From Palsa-504 sp963789225 (GTDB lineage: Bacteria; Actinomycetota; Actinomycetes; Streptosporangiales; Streptosporangiaceae), in NCBI GenBank assembly GCA_963789225.1, contig CAWBKD010000007.1, positions 1 through 64,000 of the forward strand: a stretch of 64,000 nt of DNA. The letters run 5' to 3'. The notes below the pieces were generated by a model. That model was not told where the DNA came from. It did not search any database and saw only the letters and a list, made by a program, of their open reading frames with translations. Made by a program: the position numbers and the translations under genes. This document shows positions 54,314-62,967 of the stretch, in pieces. The first letter of the stretch is position 1. Every line of letters begins with the position of its first letter.

Positions 54314-54335
54314 TATAGCGATTGTCTTACGATCG
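54314..54335 (+). promoter_or_regulatory. Shared operator motif, site 9
   Basis: TATAGCGATTGTCT-TACGATCG. 40 nt before the ligase 3 start and the last element of the island before mobile DNA. Confidence 0.6.
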
Positions 54336-54434
54336 TCATTCAAACGTCAAGAACGTCAGTAAGGACAACCCTCGGCATGCATAAGCTGCGTTAGCCTGCC
54401 ACCGACGGTGTGGGTGCCGAGAACCTCGTCCACG

Positions 54435-54698
54435 TCATGCGACCAGGCGGTATTCGTTGATGATGCCGCCGACGCGAGGGTGTCTTCGGACACGGTGCTG
54501 CTCAAGGTCGACCGGTTCGGGGAGCGGTTTTAGCGGGGCAGCGGAGTCCAGCGACCGGTGAGGCCGGTGCTGATTGTGGTGGGTCTCGTACTGGCGCAGG
54601 ATCCGCCGCAGATGGTTCTCATTCCAGATGAGGGTGCGGTCGAGAAGCTCGCGCCGGCATCCGCCGATCCGGCGTTCGGCGATCGCGTTGTCCCCCAT
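54435..54698 (-). pseudogene. DDE (rve) transposase C-terminal fragment (copy B side)
   Basis: MGDNAIAERRIGGCRRELLD with catalytic Glu, then YETHHNQHRPHRSLDSAAPL and the end VGGIINEYRLVA. It matches the N-terminal half at 58236-58992 in type; together they would form one transposase interrupted by copy B. The joint is at ATGGGGGACAACGC. Confidence 0.85.
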
Positions 54699-54742
54699 CG
54701 TCAGCTACACCCGATCCGCATGATCGGTACCGTCGCGTACGG

Positions 54743-55021
54743 GTGACGCACCCGTTCCACCCGCTGTATGGCCGGGACTTCGAGTTCGTCGCCTACCGCC
54801 AGAACTGGGGCGAGGACCGGGTCCATCTGCACGACGAGGGCGGGCGTTTGTTCTCGCTGCCAGCCGGGTGGACCGACGTGGCGGGGGCGGACCCGTTCAC
54901 GGTAGTCGCGGCGGGCAGGGCGCCGTTCAGCACGGCTGGCCTGCTGGCGCTGGCTGATCTGGTGGACCGGTTCCGCGCGCAGCAGGACGGCGCCGGGGCC
55001 GTAAAGAAGATTACGCCGTGA
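54743..55021 (+). CDS. DUF5372-like small protein (copy B)
   Basis: 92 aa, identical to the protein at 11443-11721: PFHPLYGRDFEFVAYRQNWG and LFSLPAGWTDVAG. First gene of the element; function unknown. Confidence 0.65.
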   Translation: MTHPFHPLYGRDFEFVAYRQNWGEDRVHLHDEGGRLFSLPAGWTDVAGADPFTVVAAGRAPFSTAGLLALADLVDRFRAQQDGAGAVKKITP

Positions 55022-55195
55022 ATGTCAAGAAGATTATGCCGGTCTTCCTGGCGGTGCCGATCGCGTTCCCGGCCGTGACTAGGACGAAATTGCCTTCTTA
55101 TCTGCGAAATATCGCGACGCGCTGGCAGTGGTGCGTGCTCAGGTCGGCATATTGCGGCAAAATCGTTCTGACAGCTATCAGGATGAGGAGGCGGC

Positions 55196-55708
55196 ATGGC
55201 CGGCCAGCAGGGCAGACGGGACCCCAAGGAGGCGGCGCTGGCGGAGGCGCGGTGCCTGAACCCGCACCCGGAGCAGGTGACCGACCCGGAGTTCCTGGCC
55301 AGCGACTTCTTCGACGCCCGGGACGCGGTGCAGGTCAAGTACGAGATGGTGCGCAAGGTCAGGGCGGGCGGCGTCCCGGTGACCGAGGCCGCGGCGGCGT
55401 TCGGCTACTCCCGCCCGGCCTACTACGCCGCGGCGGCCGCGCTGGAGTCCTCCGGGCTGGAAGGGCTGGTGCCCGCCCGGCCCGGGCCGCGCGGCGCCCA
55501 CAAGCTCACCGAGGAGATCTGCGCCTGGGCCGAGGAGCATCTGGCCGCCGACCCCGGGCTGCGCCCGGGGCAGCTGCCGGACCTGATCGAGGACGCCTTC
55601 GGCGTGCGCGTGCACCCCCGCTCGGCCGAGCGGGCGCTGGCCCGCCGCCGGGAGCGGCACTCCAAAAGCCGCGGAAATACCCGCCCGCGAGATGCGGAAG
55701 GAGGATGA
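55196..55708 (+). CDS. Helix-turn-helix protein (copy B)
   Basis: 170 aa, identical to 10757-11269. HTH in GGVPVTEAAAAFGYSRPAYY and basic end LARRRERHSKSRG. Its 174-bp upstream region, after the DUF5372-like gene, contains AGGATGAGGAGGC just before the ATG, a good ribosome site. Confidence 0.75.
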   Translation: MAGQQGRRDPKEAALAEARCLNPHPEQVTDPEFLASDFFDARDAVQVKYEMVRKVRAGGVPVTEAAAAFGYSRPAYYAAAAALESSGLEGLVPARPGPRGAHKLTEEICAWAEEHLAADPGLRPGQLPDLIEDAFGVRVHPRSAERALARRRERHSKSRGNTRPRDAEGG

Positions 55709-56075
55709 CCCGTCCCCGTCCCTGCTCACATCACCTGGCCACGCGGCTGCTGAACCGGGCGCCCGCCCGGATGCCGGCCAGGCCACTGCTCCCGGCGGCG
55801 GGCTGGACGCCCGCTACGAGGAACTGCGCCATGCCGCCCTGCATGCACGCGCCCAGGCGTTCCCGCTCGGCCTCGGCGTGCTGGCCGGCAAGGGCGTCAC
55901 CGCCTGGCAGCGCACCCTGGCCAGCCTGGCCGTCCCGCAGCCGGCGCCGGCCGGGCGGCTGCCCGGCCCCGCTCCGGCCCAGCCGGCCAGGCTCTCGGCA
56001 CCAGTGGCTGCCGAGCTGATCAGCGCCCTGGCAGCCGTCGCGCTCGCCGGGACCGTCACCGGCCCGCCCCCGTAA
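55692..56075 (+). CDS. 127-aa element protein (copy B)
   Basis: Identical to 10390-10773. ATG at 55692, overlapping the HTH gene by 17 bases. The Ala/Pro-rich protein with core YEELRHAALHARAQAFPLGL has no recognised family. Confidence 0.65.
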   Translation: MRKEDDPSPSLLTSPGHAAAEPGARPDAGQATAPGGGLDARYEELRHAALHARAQAFPLGLGVLAGKGVTAWQRTLASLAVPQPAPAGRLPGPAPAQPARLSAPVAAELISALAAVALAGTVTGPPP

Positions 56076-56100
56076 CCGCTCATCCCTGAAGGAGACCCTG

Positions 56101-58220
56101 ATGCTCCCCGATACCGCGGCGTCGAAGGTGACCGCCGCCCATCTCTCAAGAAGGGCCCTGCTCTACATCCGGCAATCCAGCCTCAAGCAGGTCATCCGCA
56201 ACACCGAGTCCGCAATCCGGCAGTACGACCTGCGCGGCAAGGCGATCGCGCTGGGCTGGGCGGCGGACCAGATCACCGTGATCGACATCGACCAGGGCCA
56301 CTCCGGCTCCTCGGCCGCTGGCCGGGAGGGCTTCCAGCAACTGGTCGCCGAGGTGTCCCTCGGCCGGGCCGGGATCGTACTCGGCCTGGAGTGCTCCCGG
56401 CTGGCCCGCAACAACGCCGACTGGCATCAGCTCCTGGAGATCTGCGCCATGACCGGCGCCCTGATCTGCGACGAGGACGGCCTCTACGACCCGAGGAACT
56501 TCAACGACCGCCTGGTCCTGGGCATGAAAGGGCAGATCAGCGAGGCATTATGCCGAATTCCGCATAAGAGTACGAGCTCCACTTCATCCGGGCCCGGCTG
56601 CGCGGCGGGATCCTGTCCAAGGCCCGCCGCGGCGAGCTGGTCATGCCGCTGCCCGTCGGCCTGGTCTACGACGCCGCCGGGCACGTCATCCTCGACCCCG
56701 ACACCGCCATCGCCGGCGCGGTCCGGCACCTGCTCGCCACGTTCGAGGCCGCCGGGTCGGCCACCGCCGTGGTCAAGGCGTTCAACGCCGCCGGGCTGCC
56801 CTTCCCCTGGCGGCACGAGAAAGGACCCCGCAAGGGCGAGGTCGACTGGCAGCCGCTGCGGCACTCCACCGTGCTGCACGTGCTGCACAACCCCCGCTAC
56901 GCCGGCGCGTTCACCTACGGCCGGCACCGCGAGCAGCTGCTGCCCGGCGGGAAACGCAGCAGCATCACCGTGCCCCGCGAGGAATGGATCTCCTTCATCC
57001 CCGGCGCCCACCCCGGATACATCACCCTGGACCAGTGGGAAGCCAACACCGCCAGGCTCGCGGCCAACGCCGTCGCGCACGGCCGCGACCGCGCCGCCGG
57101 GCCGCCCCGCGAGGGCCCCGCCCTGCTGCAGGGCATCATCATGTGCGGCCGCTGCGGCGGGCGGATGACCATTCGCTACCACGCCCGCGGCGGGAAAGAC
57201 CTGCCCACCTACCTCTGCCAGCGCGACGGCATCGCCAACGCCCGCCCCATCTGCACCGCCATCCCCGGCCACACCCTCGACGAGCACATCGGACAGCTGC
57301 TCATCGGCACCCTCACCCCGCTGGCCGTCGAGGCCGCCCTCCAGGTCTCCGCCGAACTCGAGCACCGCGCGGCCGAGGCCGACGCGCTGCGCGCCGCCCA
57401 CGTCGAGCGCGCCCGCTACCAAGCCGACCTCGCCCGCCGCCGCTACCTCGCCGTCGACCCCGCGAACCGGCTCGTCGCCGACACCCTCGAAGCCGACTGG
57501 AACACCGCCCTCCGCGGCCTCAACGACGCCCAGGCCGCCTACGACAAAGCCCGCGACCAGCACGCCGGGCAGCTCACCGACGCCCAGAAGGACCGGATCG
57601 CCCAGCTCGTCACCGACCTGCCCGGCATCTGGAACGACCCCGCCACCCCGCAGCGGGAGCGCAAGCGCATCGCCCGCCTGCTGCTCACCGACGTCACCGT
57701 GACCCGCACCAGCGACACCATCACCGCGCACGCCCGCCTGGCCGGCGGCCAGCACCGCACCCTCACCCTGCCGGTCCCCGAGCCGGCCTGGAAGATCCGG
57801 CAGACCAAGGCCAGCACCATCGCCGAGATCGACAAGCTGCTGGACCACCACACCTGCGCCGAGATCGCCGCCATCCTCCGCAGCCGCGGCCTGGCCAACG
57901 GCGAGGGACGCCCCTTCAACCCCACCATGGTGCAGCGCGTCATCCGCACCTACCGGCTACGCAGCCGCCGCCAGCGGCTGCTCGACACCGGCCTGATCCC
58001 GCTCACCCAGATGGCCCAGCAGCTCGGCGTGTCCGCCAGCACCGTCAAGATCTGGTACCACGCCGGAATTGTCAGCGGGCAGCGGTATAACGACAAAGAC
58101 CAAGTCCTCTACAACCCCCCCGGCCCCAACCCGCCGACCGTCCACCAAGGACGCCGGCACGACACCGTCCGACCTGCATGAACGCCACTTACCCGCAAAT
58201 CGCTCCGAAGAGGTGCAGTA
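56101..58220 (+). pseudogene. Large serine recombinase (copy B), disrupted by a 26-bp insertion
   Basis: Would be about 690 aa. Resolvase domain with LLYIRQSSLKQ (Ser nucleophile) and ECSRLARNN; after GQISEA a 26-bp insertion shifts the frame. Coding resumes at ELHFIR, LPVGLVYDAAGHVILDPDTA, the recombinase domain (LHVLHNPRYAGAFTYGRH), zinc ribbon CGRCGGRMTI, coiled coil and C-terminal HTH. Near 58135 one extra base compared with copy A shifts the last codons. SD GAAGGAG precedes ATG 56101. Neither copy in this window encodes a complete protein. Confidence 0.88.
56548..56573 (+). repeat. 26-bp RIT-type junction sequence (footprint or empty att site)
   Basis: The insertion is the near-palindrome TTATGCCGAATTCCGCATAA plus GAGTAC. 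Its first 15 bases equal the flank next to the RIT element in copy A (9903-9917, minus strand), and its last 14 bases (CCGCATAAGAGTAC) equal the RIT right inverted-repeat end. So it joins the two RIT boundaries without the element. Confidence 0.8.
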
Positions 58221-58235
58221 TGCAGCCCGAGGTTT

Positions 58236-58992
58236 CATGCGCGGCGTCCGGACGTTGCAGAGCACAGTCCGGATCCTGGTATCAGCGAGGACCGCGTCGA
58301 ACGCCGCGGTGTAGTTCGAGCCGCGATCGCGGATCATGAACTTGACCCGGTGCGTCTGCTCGCCGAGGTCCATGATCAGGTTGCGGGCCTGCTGGGCGGT
58401 CCACGCCCCGGTGGGATGCAAAGTGACCCCGAGGATGCGGATGCGCCTGGTGGCGTGCTCGATCACGGCCAGGACGTAAGCCTGGGTGCCGTCCAGCAGG
58501 TCCGCGGTGAAGAAATCGCACGCCAGGATCGCCTCGGCCTGGGAGCGCAGGAACTGCGGCCAGGTAGGGTCTGCTCGTCGCGGCGCGGGGTCGATCCCGG
58601 CATTCCTCAGGATTTCCCACACGGTCGACGCCGCTATCTTCGCTCCCAGGCCGGCCAGCTCACCGTGGATCCTGCGGTATCCCCAGCCGGGGTTCTCGCG
58701 GGCCAGCCGGAGGGCCAAGGCTCTGATGTTCCGGCGGGTGGCCGGTCTGCCGGTCTTGCCGCGAATGGACCTGGCGGCCCAGCGGCGGCGAACGATGTCG
58801 CGGTGCCAGCGCAGGGCCGTGTCGGGGGTGACCAGCAGCCGCAGCCCGTGCCGACGGGCTTTCGGTATCACGCCGAGCAGGGTCGCGAGCAATGCCCGGT
58901 CCGCCCAGTCCAGTTTCGGGCGGCGCGGCTGCCGTCGTTGCAGGACGGCGAGCTGGTGGCGCAAGATCAAGATCTCTGCGGTCTTCCAAGTC
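58236..58992 (-). pseudogene. DDE (rve) transposase, N-terminal part (copy B side)
   Basis: Same protein as 1-766 with rare differences (AFDAVLAD against AFNAVLAD). Catalytic Asp residues in ILACDFF and IRDRGSNYTAAF. Ends at PRM at the serine-element joint. The frame is open upstream (CEETWKTAEILILRHQ) past 58980 and no start codon is clear, so the 5' end may also be cut. Confidence 0.85.
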
Positions 58993-59118
58993 TCCTCACA
59001 CTGAGACCCGGGTTCCGCAGCTGTAGAGCGCGATAGGCGATGAATTTGCCGTTTGACGTGGGAGAACGTCCTCGGGGCTAGGTGCGGGGCGTGTATCTAG
59101 GCGGGGTGTTTCCGCTGG

Positions 59119-60828
59119 TCAGCGGCTCATGGCTGGGATGAGCTGGTGGATCCTCGGGGGCGGGTCGATGCCGAGCTGGGCGAGGATGGCGGCCTGCGGG
59201 TCGCTGATCTCGGTGCGCTGGCGGAAGGTCCCGGCGGGCCCGCTGAAGGTGCCGACGGCGATCCGGTCGAGTTGCCGGCGCAGTTCCGGCCAGGTGGCAC
59301 CGCACGCGTTCTCGGCGATGCGGGCCAGCAGGAGGGCGAGCCAGCACAGGATGACGTGGGCGCGGATCCGCTCCTCTTTCCGGTGATAGACCGGGCGCAG
59401 GTCGATGACCTGCTTCATGTCGCGCCAGCTGCGCTCGACTTCCAGGAGCTGCTTGTAGCCCAGGGCGATGTCCTCGGCGGTCATCTTCGGGTCGGAGGTG
59501 CGCAGGAGGTACTTGCCGTCGAGGTTCTCCTCGGCCTTCGCCCGGGAGGCGTCGATGCGGAGCAGTCCGGCAGGGGTGACGCGCAGGTAGCGGTTCAGGC
59601 CGGGCTTCGTCGAGATCACGCCGCGCAGCTCGGCGCGCTTGTCCCTGCCCAGCGTGTCGGTGCCGTCGATGAGCTCTTTCAGCTGGGTGATCATGCGGGC
59701 GCGGGCGGCGGCGTCCCGTTCGGCGCCTTCCGGGTTATGGCAGATGACGAACCGCTCGTCCTCGGCGATCCGGACCTCCTTGACCCGCAGGTTCTCCGCG
59801 ACTTCCTGGTAGCGGCCCTGCCGGGACAGGGCGGCCTCCGCTTCGGCGGAGCCGGAGCGGAGCTTCTCCCCGATGATGTAGTGGTTCCCGCCCTTGCGCA
59901 GGTAGCGGCGGTTCTCAGCCGAGGTGAAGCCGCGGTCTGCGACCCAGATCACCCGGGACAGGGACCAGCCGCGCATGTCGTTCTTGACCTGGCGGATGAG
60001 GGCGGAGTCGGCGGTGTTCCCGGGCCAGCACCACACCCGCAGCGGGATGCCGTCGCGGGTGACGGCCAGGCCGATGACGATCTGGGGCAGGTCGTCGCGG
60101 TGGTCCTTGGACTTGCCCCAGGTCCGGAACCCCGCCGTCCTGAGCTCCCCGCCCTCCCCGCCGCCGGCGTTCCCGCCGGGGACGGCGCCGCCGCGCTCGT
60201 CGCGGGGAACCGGGTCGTCGGCCTCCTCCGTGACGAAGTACGTGCTGGTGGTGTCGAAGAACAGCAGGTCAGTCTCGAGGCCGGGCAGGTCCGTGACCCG
60301 GTCGAAGACCTCCTTCTCCAGGGTCCCGCGGATCTCCAGCAGCCAGTCCATTGCCCGGTAGCACGCGTCGTCGCTCGTCGCGTCCAGGCCCGCGATCAGC
60401 ACGTCCTCGCTGGCCCAGCGGGATGCGGCCAGCTTCGAGGATGGGGCCAGCGCCCGGTTCGCGGTCAGCGCGAACAGCACCCGCTCCGCCGAGGGGTCCA
60501 GGCGGCGGCCTTTGAGCAGGCCCCGCACCGCCGGGCCGATGCCCAGCCGCTCCCACAGCGCATCCAGCACGTGCGTGCCGCCCAGCGGGCGGGACTCGGT
60601 GAACTCCAGCCCCTCCGCGGGCCGTGCCCTGCCCGGGTCCAGGTGCCGGGAGACCGAGGCGACCAGCCGCGCTAGCGCCTCCCGGGTCCCGGGCTCCTCC
60701 CGGCCGAAGTTGTACACGACCTGCACCCGCGACCGCTTCGCGGCCGGGTCCCACACGTTATGGGCCAACTGCAGGTAGCGGACCTCGCTGCCGTCCTTGT
60801 TCCGCCGCGGCGTCGATCGCAAGTACAC
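59119..60828 (-). CDS. IS1634-family transposase
   Basis: A 569-aa DDE transposase: YLQLAHNVWDPAAKRSRVQV (N-terminal IS1634 block), first Asp in LLFFDTTSTYF, KSKDHRDDLPQIVIGLAVTR, second Asp in VIWVADRGFTSAENRRYL, Glu in KQLLEVERSWRDMKQVIDLR and KEERIRAHVILCWLALLLAR. Intact and full length. I cannot identify its terminal repeats with confidence. It lies just outside the copy B arm. The 273 bp upstream of it show no gene. Confidence 0.9.
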   Translation of the reverse strand: MYLRSTPRRNKDGSEVRYLQLAHNVWDPAAKRSRVQVVYNFGREEPGTREALARLVASVSRHLDPGRARPAEGLEFTESRPLGGTHVLDALWERLGIGPAVRGLLKGRRLDPSAERVLFALTANRALAPSSKLAASRWASEDVLIAGLDATSDDACYRAMDWLLEIRGTLEKEVFDRVTDLPGLETDLLFFDTTSTYFVTEEADDPVPRDERGGAVPGGNAGGGEGGELRTAGFRTWGKSKDHRDDLPQIVIGLAVTRDGIPLRVWCWPGNTADSALIRQVKNDMRGWSLSRVIWVADRGFTSAENRRYLRKGGNHYIIGEKLRSGSAEAEAALSRQGRYQEVAENLRVKEVRIAEDERFVICHNPEGAERDAAARARMITQLKELIDGTDTLGRDKRAELRGVISTKPGLNRYLRVTPAGLLRIDASRAKAEENLDGKYLLRTSDPKMTAEDIALGYKQLLEVERSWRDMKQVIDLRPVYHRKEERIRAHVILCWLALLLARIAENACGATWPELRRQLDRIAVGTFSGPAGTFRQRTEISDPQAAILAQLGIDPPPRIHQLIPAMSR

Positions 60829-61101
60829 ATACTAGACAATACCCTGCTAAAGCAGCTATCACCAGGGATGATTTCTTCATTGCATGTATCTATGAACCTT
60901 GCGTCGCAACAGCGCCAGCCGACGGCCCGGCCTGCTCGTTCATGCCGAAACGCGGACTAGGCAACCGGTCAACTGCGGAAGCCAGGCGAGACAGCCTCAG
61001 CCACGAGATCAGCCGCGTGATCAGGAGGAAGACGAACCGCAGGTACATGACCGGTGATCATCATGGCCGGACGGCAAAGAGGGCAACTCCGCTGGTCACA
61101 G

Positions 61102-61263
61102 CTACGGACGAGATTCTCGGCACGCACAGGTTTCAACCAGAGGGCCATTGACGAACTCAATGACCGCCCACGCGACAGCTTCCGGAAGCTCCTCCCGGAT
61201 GGCCCGGTTGACCGGGCCGGGGATGACTATCTCGTAACGGCCGGGCTCTTGTGGACCGCTCAC
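61102..61263 (-). pseudogene. Truncated RelE/ParE-type toxin
   Basis: 53 residues from GTG 61263: YEIVIPGPVNRAIREELPEA, then VAWAVIEFVNGPLVE, the N-terminal half of a RelE/ParE-like toxin. The usual continuation with the basic catalytic residues (NPHRVGKPL... ARRG..R) is missing; the frame degenerates and stops at 61102. GTG overlaps the stop of the upstream antitoxin-like gene (GTGA), the typical arrangement of a toxin/antitoxin operon. Confidence 0.65.
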
Positions 61264-61697
61264 CGGCGAGGCCGAAGCCCTTGGACAGCCTCCCTGCCGC
61301 CGATGACATCACCGCGGGCGATCGCCTCGGCGGACTGGTCCAGCTCAGCCACCGCCCCAGGCTCCGCGTAAATCTCTGCGGTTTCCCGCCATTGCCCTAT
61401 CAGGGCTGCCAGCCGCTCGGGTGCATGATCACCGCTAGCGGCAGCCTCTGCCAGCTCGGCGGCAAGCTGGTGAAGGTCGCCCTCGGGAAGCGGCCTGGCC
61501 CACGGCATCGCCCGGAGCAGAAGCGAGGGCAAATAGCCAGCCTCCTGAGCGTTCTTGAGAAGCTCGGCGAAGACTCGCAGAGCCTCGATGATCGAACCAG
61601 GGATGATCACAGACATACGCTCGCCATTGATGACAAGCTGGTTGACCACCCCGCGCAGCGCGTCCTGGGCGTCCAGCTCCGGCGCAGGCTCGCTCAT
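61260..61697 (-). CDS. Antitoxin-like protein upstream of the RelE remnant
   Basis: 145 aa from ATG 61697. Central VNQLVINGERMSVIIPGSII resembles a Phd-type antitoxin start, and the C-terminal IGQWRETAEIYAEPGAVAEL, DQSAEAIARGDVIGG is typical of Phd/YefM antitoxin tails; the insert between (PEGDLHQLAAELAEAAASGD) is unusual. Longer reading upstream to 61919 lacks family signal. Partner toxin is truncated, so the system looks inactive. Confidence 0.65.
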   Translation of the reverse strand: MSEPAPELDAQDALRGVVNQLVINGERMSVIIPGSIIEALRVFAELLKNAQEAGYLPSLLLRAMPWARPLPEGDLHQLAAELAEAAASGDHAPERLAALIGQWRETAEIYAEPGAVAELDQSAEAIARGDVIGGREAVQGLRPRR

Positions 61698-62133
61698 ATC
61701 ACCAGCGTACGCCCCCGCGAAGCGGGGCTCCCGCGCGCTCGCAGGATACTGACCGCCGATCCCGGGGCCAGGGCACCGTGCCGCACGCCCGACAGCGAGC
61801 TCGACGGTGACCTGGGGCCAGTAATGACCGCCGTCCAGCCCGCATCTGATCCACACCACCCGAACGGGGTTGCAATCACACTTCGTTACCGGCGTTTGAG
61901 GCTGGAAAGGCGCGCACACTGCCGCCGTTCGGAGCGGTTGCTGTGCGCTCGGTGTCTTCAGGCTGATGCGCGCAGATCAGGTGGATCGGGCGTTCAGTGA
62001 TGGCAATGCCTGCGGCTCCGTGTCGGGTTGCGGCGGGCTACTAGAAGATGTCGGCGGCGTGTGCACACCAGTCTGCGCCGGTGCGGGGCTTGCGGCCGGG
62101 GCAGGCGCTGGGCGGCGGGATGCCGTTCGATGA
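61698..62133. other. Stretch without recognised gene
   Basis: 436 bp. Short frames only, none with family signal or a ribosome site. Some Pro/Ser-rich frames near 61977-62133 appear to be chance GC-rich reading. Confidence 0.4.
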
Positions 62134-62967
62134 TCAGCACGTTCGCGGCAGGCGGTCCGCTCGCCAGCACCACGATCGCAGCGGCATCTCAACTCGCGAG
62201 CCGTCACCCGGCGAGCCGCCGTCCCGCGAGTCGCCGGTGGCGTGCGCCAGCAGAGCCGCCTGGCACCGCGCCAGCCCCGCTTCCCTGTCAGCTGGGGAGG
62301 CCGTGATGAAGCCGCTGTTCGTGGCCAGCCAGTCGACCACGTCGTCGACGTCCATGGCCCGGGTGAACGTGAACGACGCTGCCTCCGCGTGTCCGAAGGG
62401 CGCGTCCGGCGGCAGGGTTACCGAGTGATGACGGTCCAGCTTGTCCCGCACCTGGTCCGCCGTGCGCGGCTCGCCAGCCTCCCAGTGGCGGGCCTCCCGG
62501 GGCACAGCAGACAGCCGGAGCAGGTCCAGTTCGGCCACCCAGTCGTCGGTCCTGTCCCTGCTTGTCCAGATCACTCCGAGCCTTCCGCCGTCCCGGAGCA
62601 CCCTGGCAATCTCCGGGGTGGCGAGTGCCGGGTCGAACCAGTGCCAGGCAGTCGAGACAAACACTGCGTTGACCGACGCATCTGGCAGCGGTATCGCCTC
62701 CGCACGCCCGTCAAGCACACGAACGCCTTCAGTCCGCTCTGCCAGCACCGCGCGCATCCGCGCGTCCGGCTCGACGGCGGCGATCTCCGCCACCCGGCCG
62801 AGGAGTGCCCTGGTGAACAGCCCCGTTCCCGCCGCGAGGTCTACGGCCGCCTCGCACCCCGCGGGAAGCAGCCAGTCCACCGCCGCAGGTGCCGGACCGG
62901 GCCGCACCCGATCGTAACTTTCCGCGACCCTCCCGAACGAACTGGCCAAATCACCGATTCCCCGCAC
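62134..62967 (-). CDS. Class I SAM-dependent methyltransferase
   Basis: A 277-aa protein. SSFGRVAESYDRVRPGPAPA, motif I AAVDLAAGTGLFTRALLG, motif II AAVEPDARMRAVLAE, motif IV ASVNAVFVSTAWHWFDPALA (SSxxHW type), LRDGGRLGVIWTSRD. C-terminal VEMPLRSWCWRA fits the family end. Probably small-molecule methyltransferase; not linked to the island. Confidence 0.88.
   Translation of the reverse strand: MRGIGDLASSFGRVAESYDRVRPGPAPAAVDWLLPAGCEAAVDLAAGTGLFTRALLGRVAEIAAVEPDARMRAVLAERTEGVRVLDGRAEAIPLPDASVNAVFVSTAWHWFDPALATPEIARVLRDGGRLGVIWTSRDRTDDWVAELDLLRLSAVPREARHWEAGEPRTADQVRDKLDRHHSVTLPPDAPFGHAEAASFTFTRAMDVDDVVDWLATNSGFITASPADREAGLARCQAALLAHATGDSRDGGSPGDGSRVEMPLRSWCWRADRLPRTC

Larger units (their letters stand above)
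54699..58235 (+). mobile_element. Serine-recombinase element, copy B
   Basis: A 3.5-kb element with four genes in order: DUF5372-like, HTH, 127-aa protein, serine recombinase. Inserted in the transposase gene between PRM and GDNA codons. Its recombinase carries a 26-bp insertion (56548-56573) and a one-base gain near 58135. Terminal sequences: CGTCAGCTACACCCGATCCG at the left and GCAGCCCGAGGTTT at the right. It has no inverted repeats, as expected for serine-integrase att sites. Confidence 0.82.
54685..58992 (+). repeat. Inverted duplication arm (partner of 1-20371 minus nested insertions)
   Basis: Covers the transposase N-terminal half, the whole serine-recombinase element and the joint sequence. 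Nearly identical to copy A once the RIT and IS3 elements are removed. The two arms face each other across the catabolic island. The outer limit cannot be set because copy A reaches the window edge. Confidence 0.85.

Noticed and set aside
22362..54335. Reading the shared motif as a core promoter (TTGACG and TATA boxes)
   Set aside because: Its orientation relative to the genes varies, and spacing to a second box is consistent only at site 5, so an operator is the better explanation.
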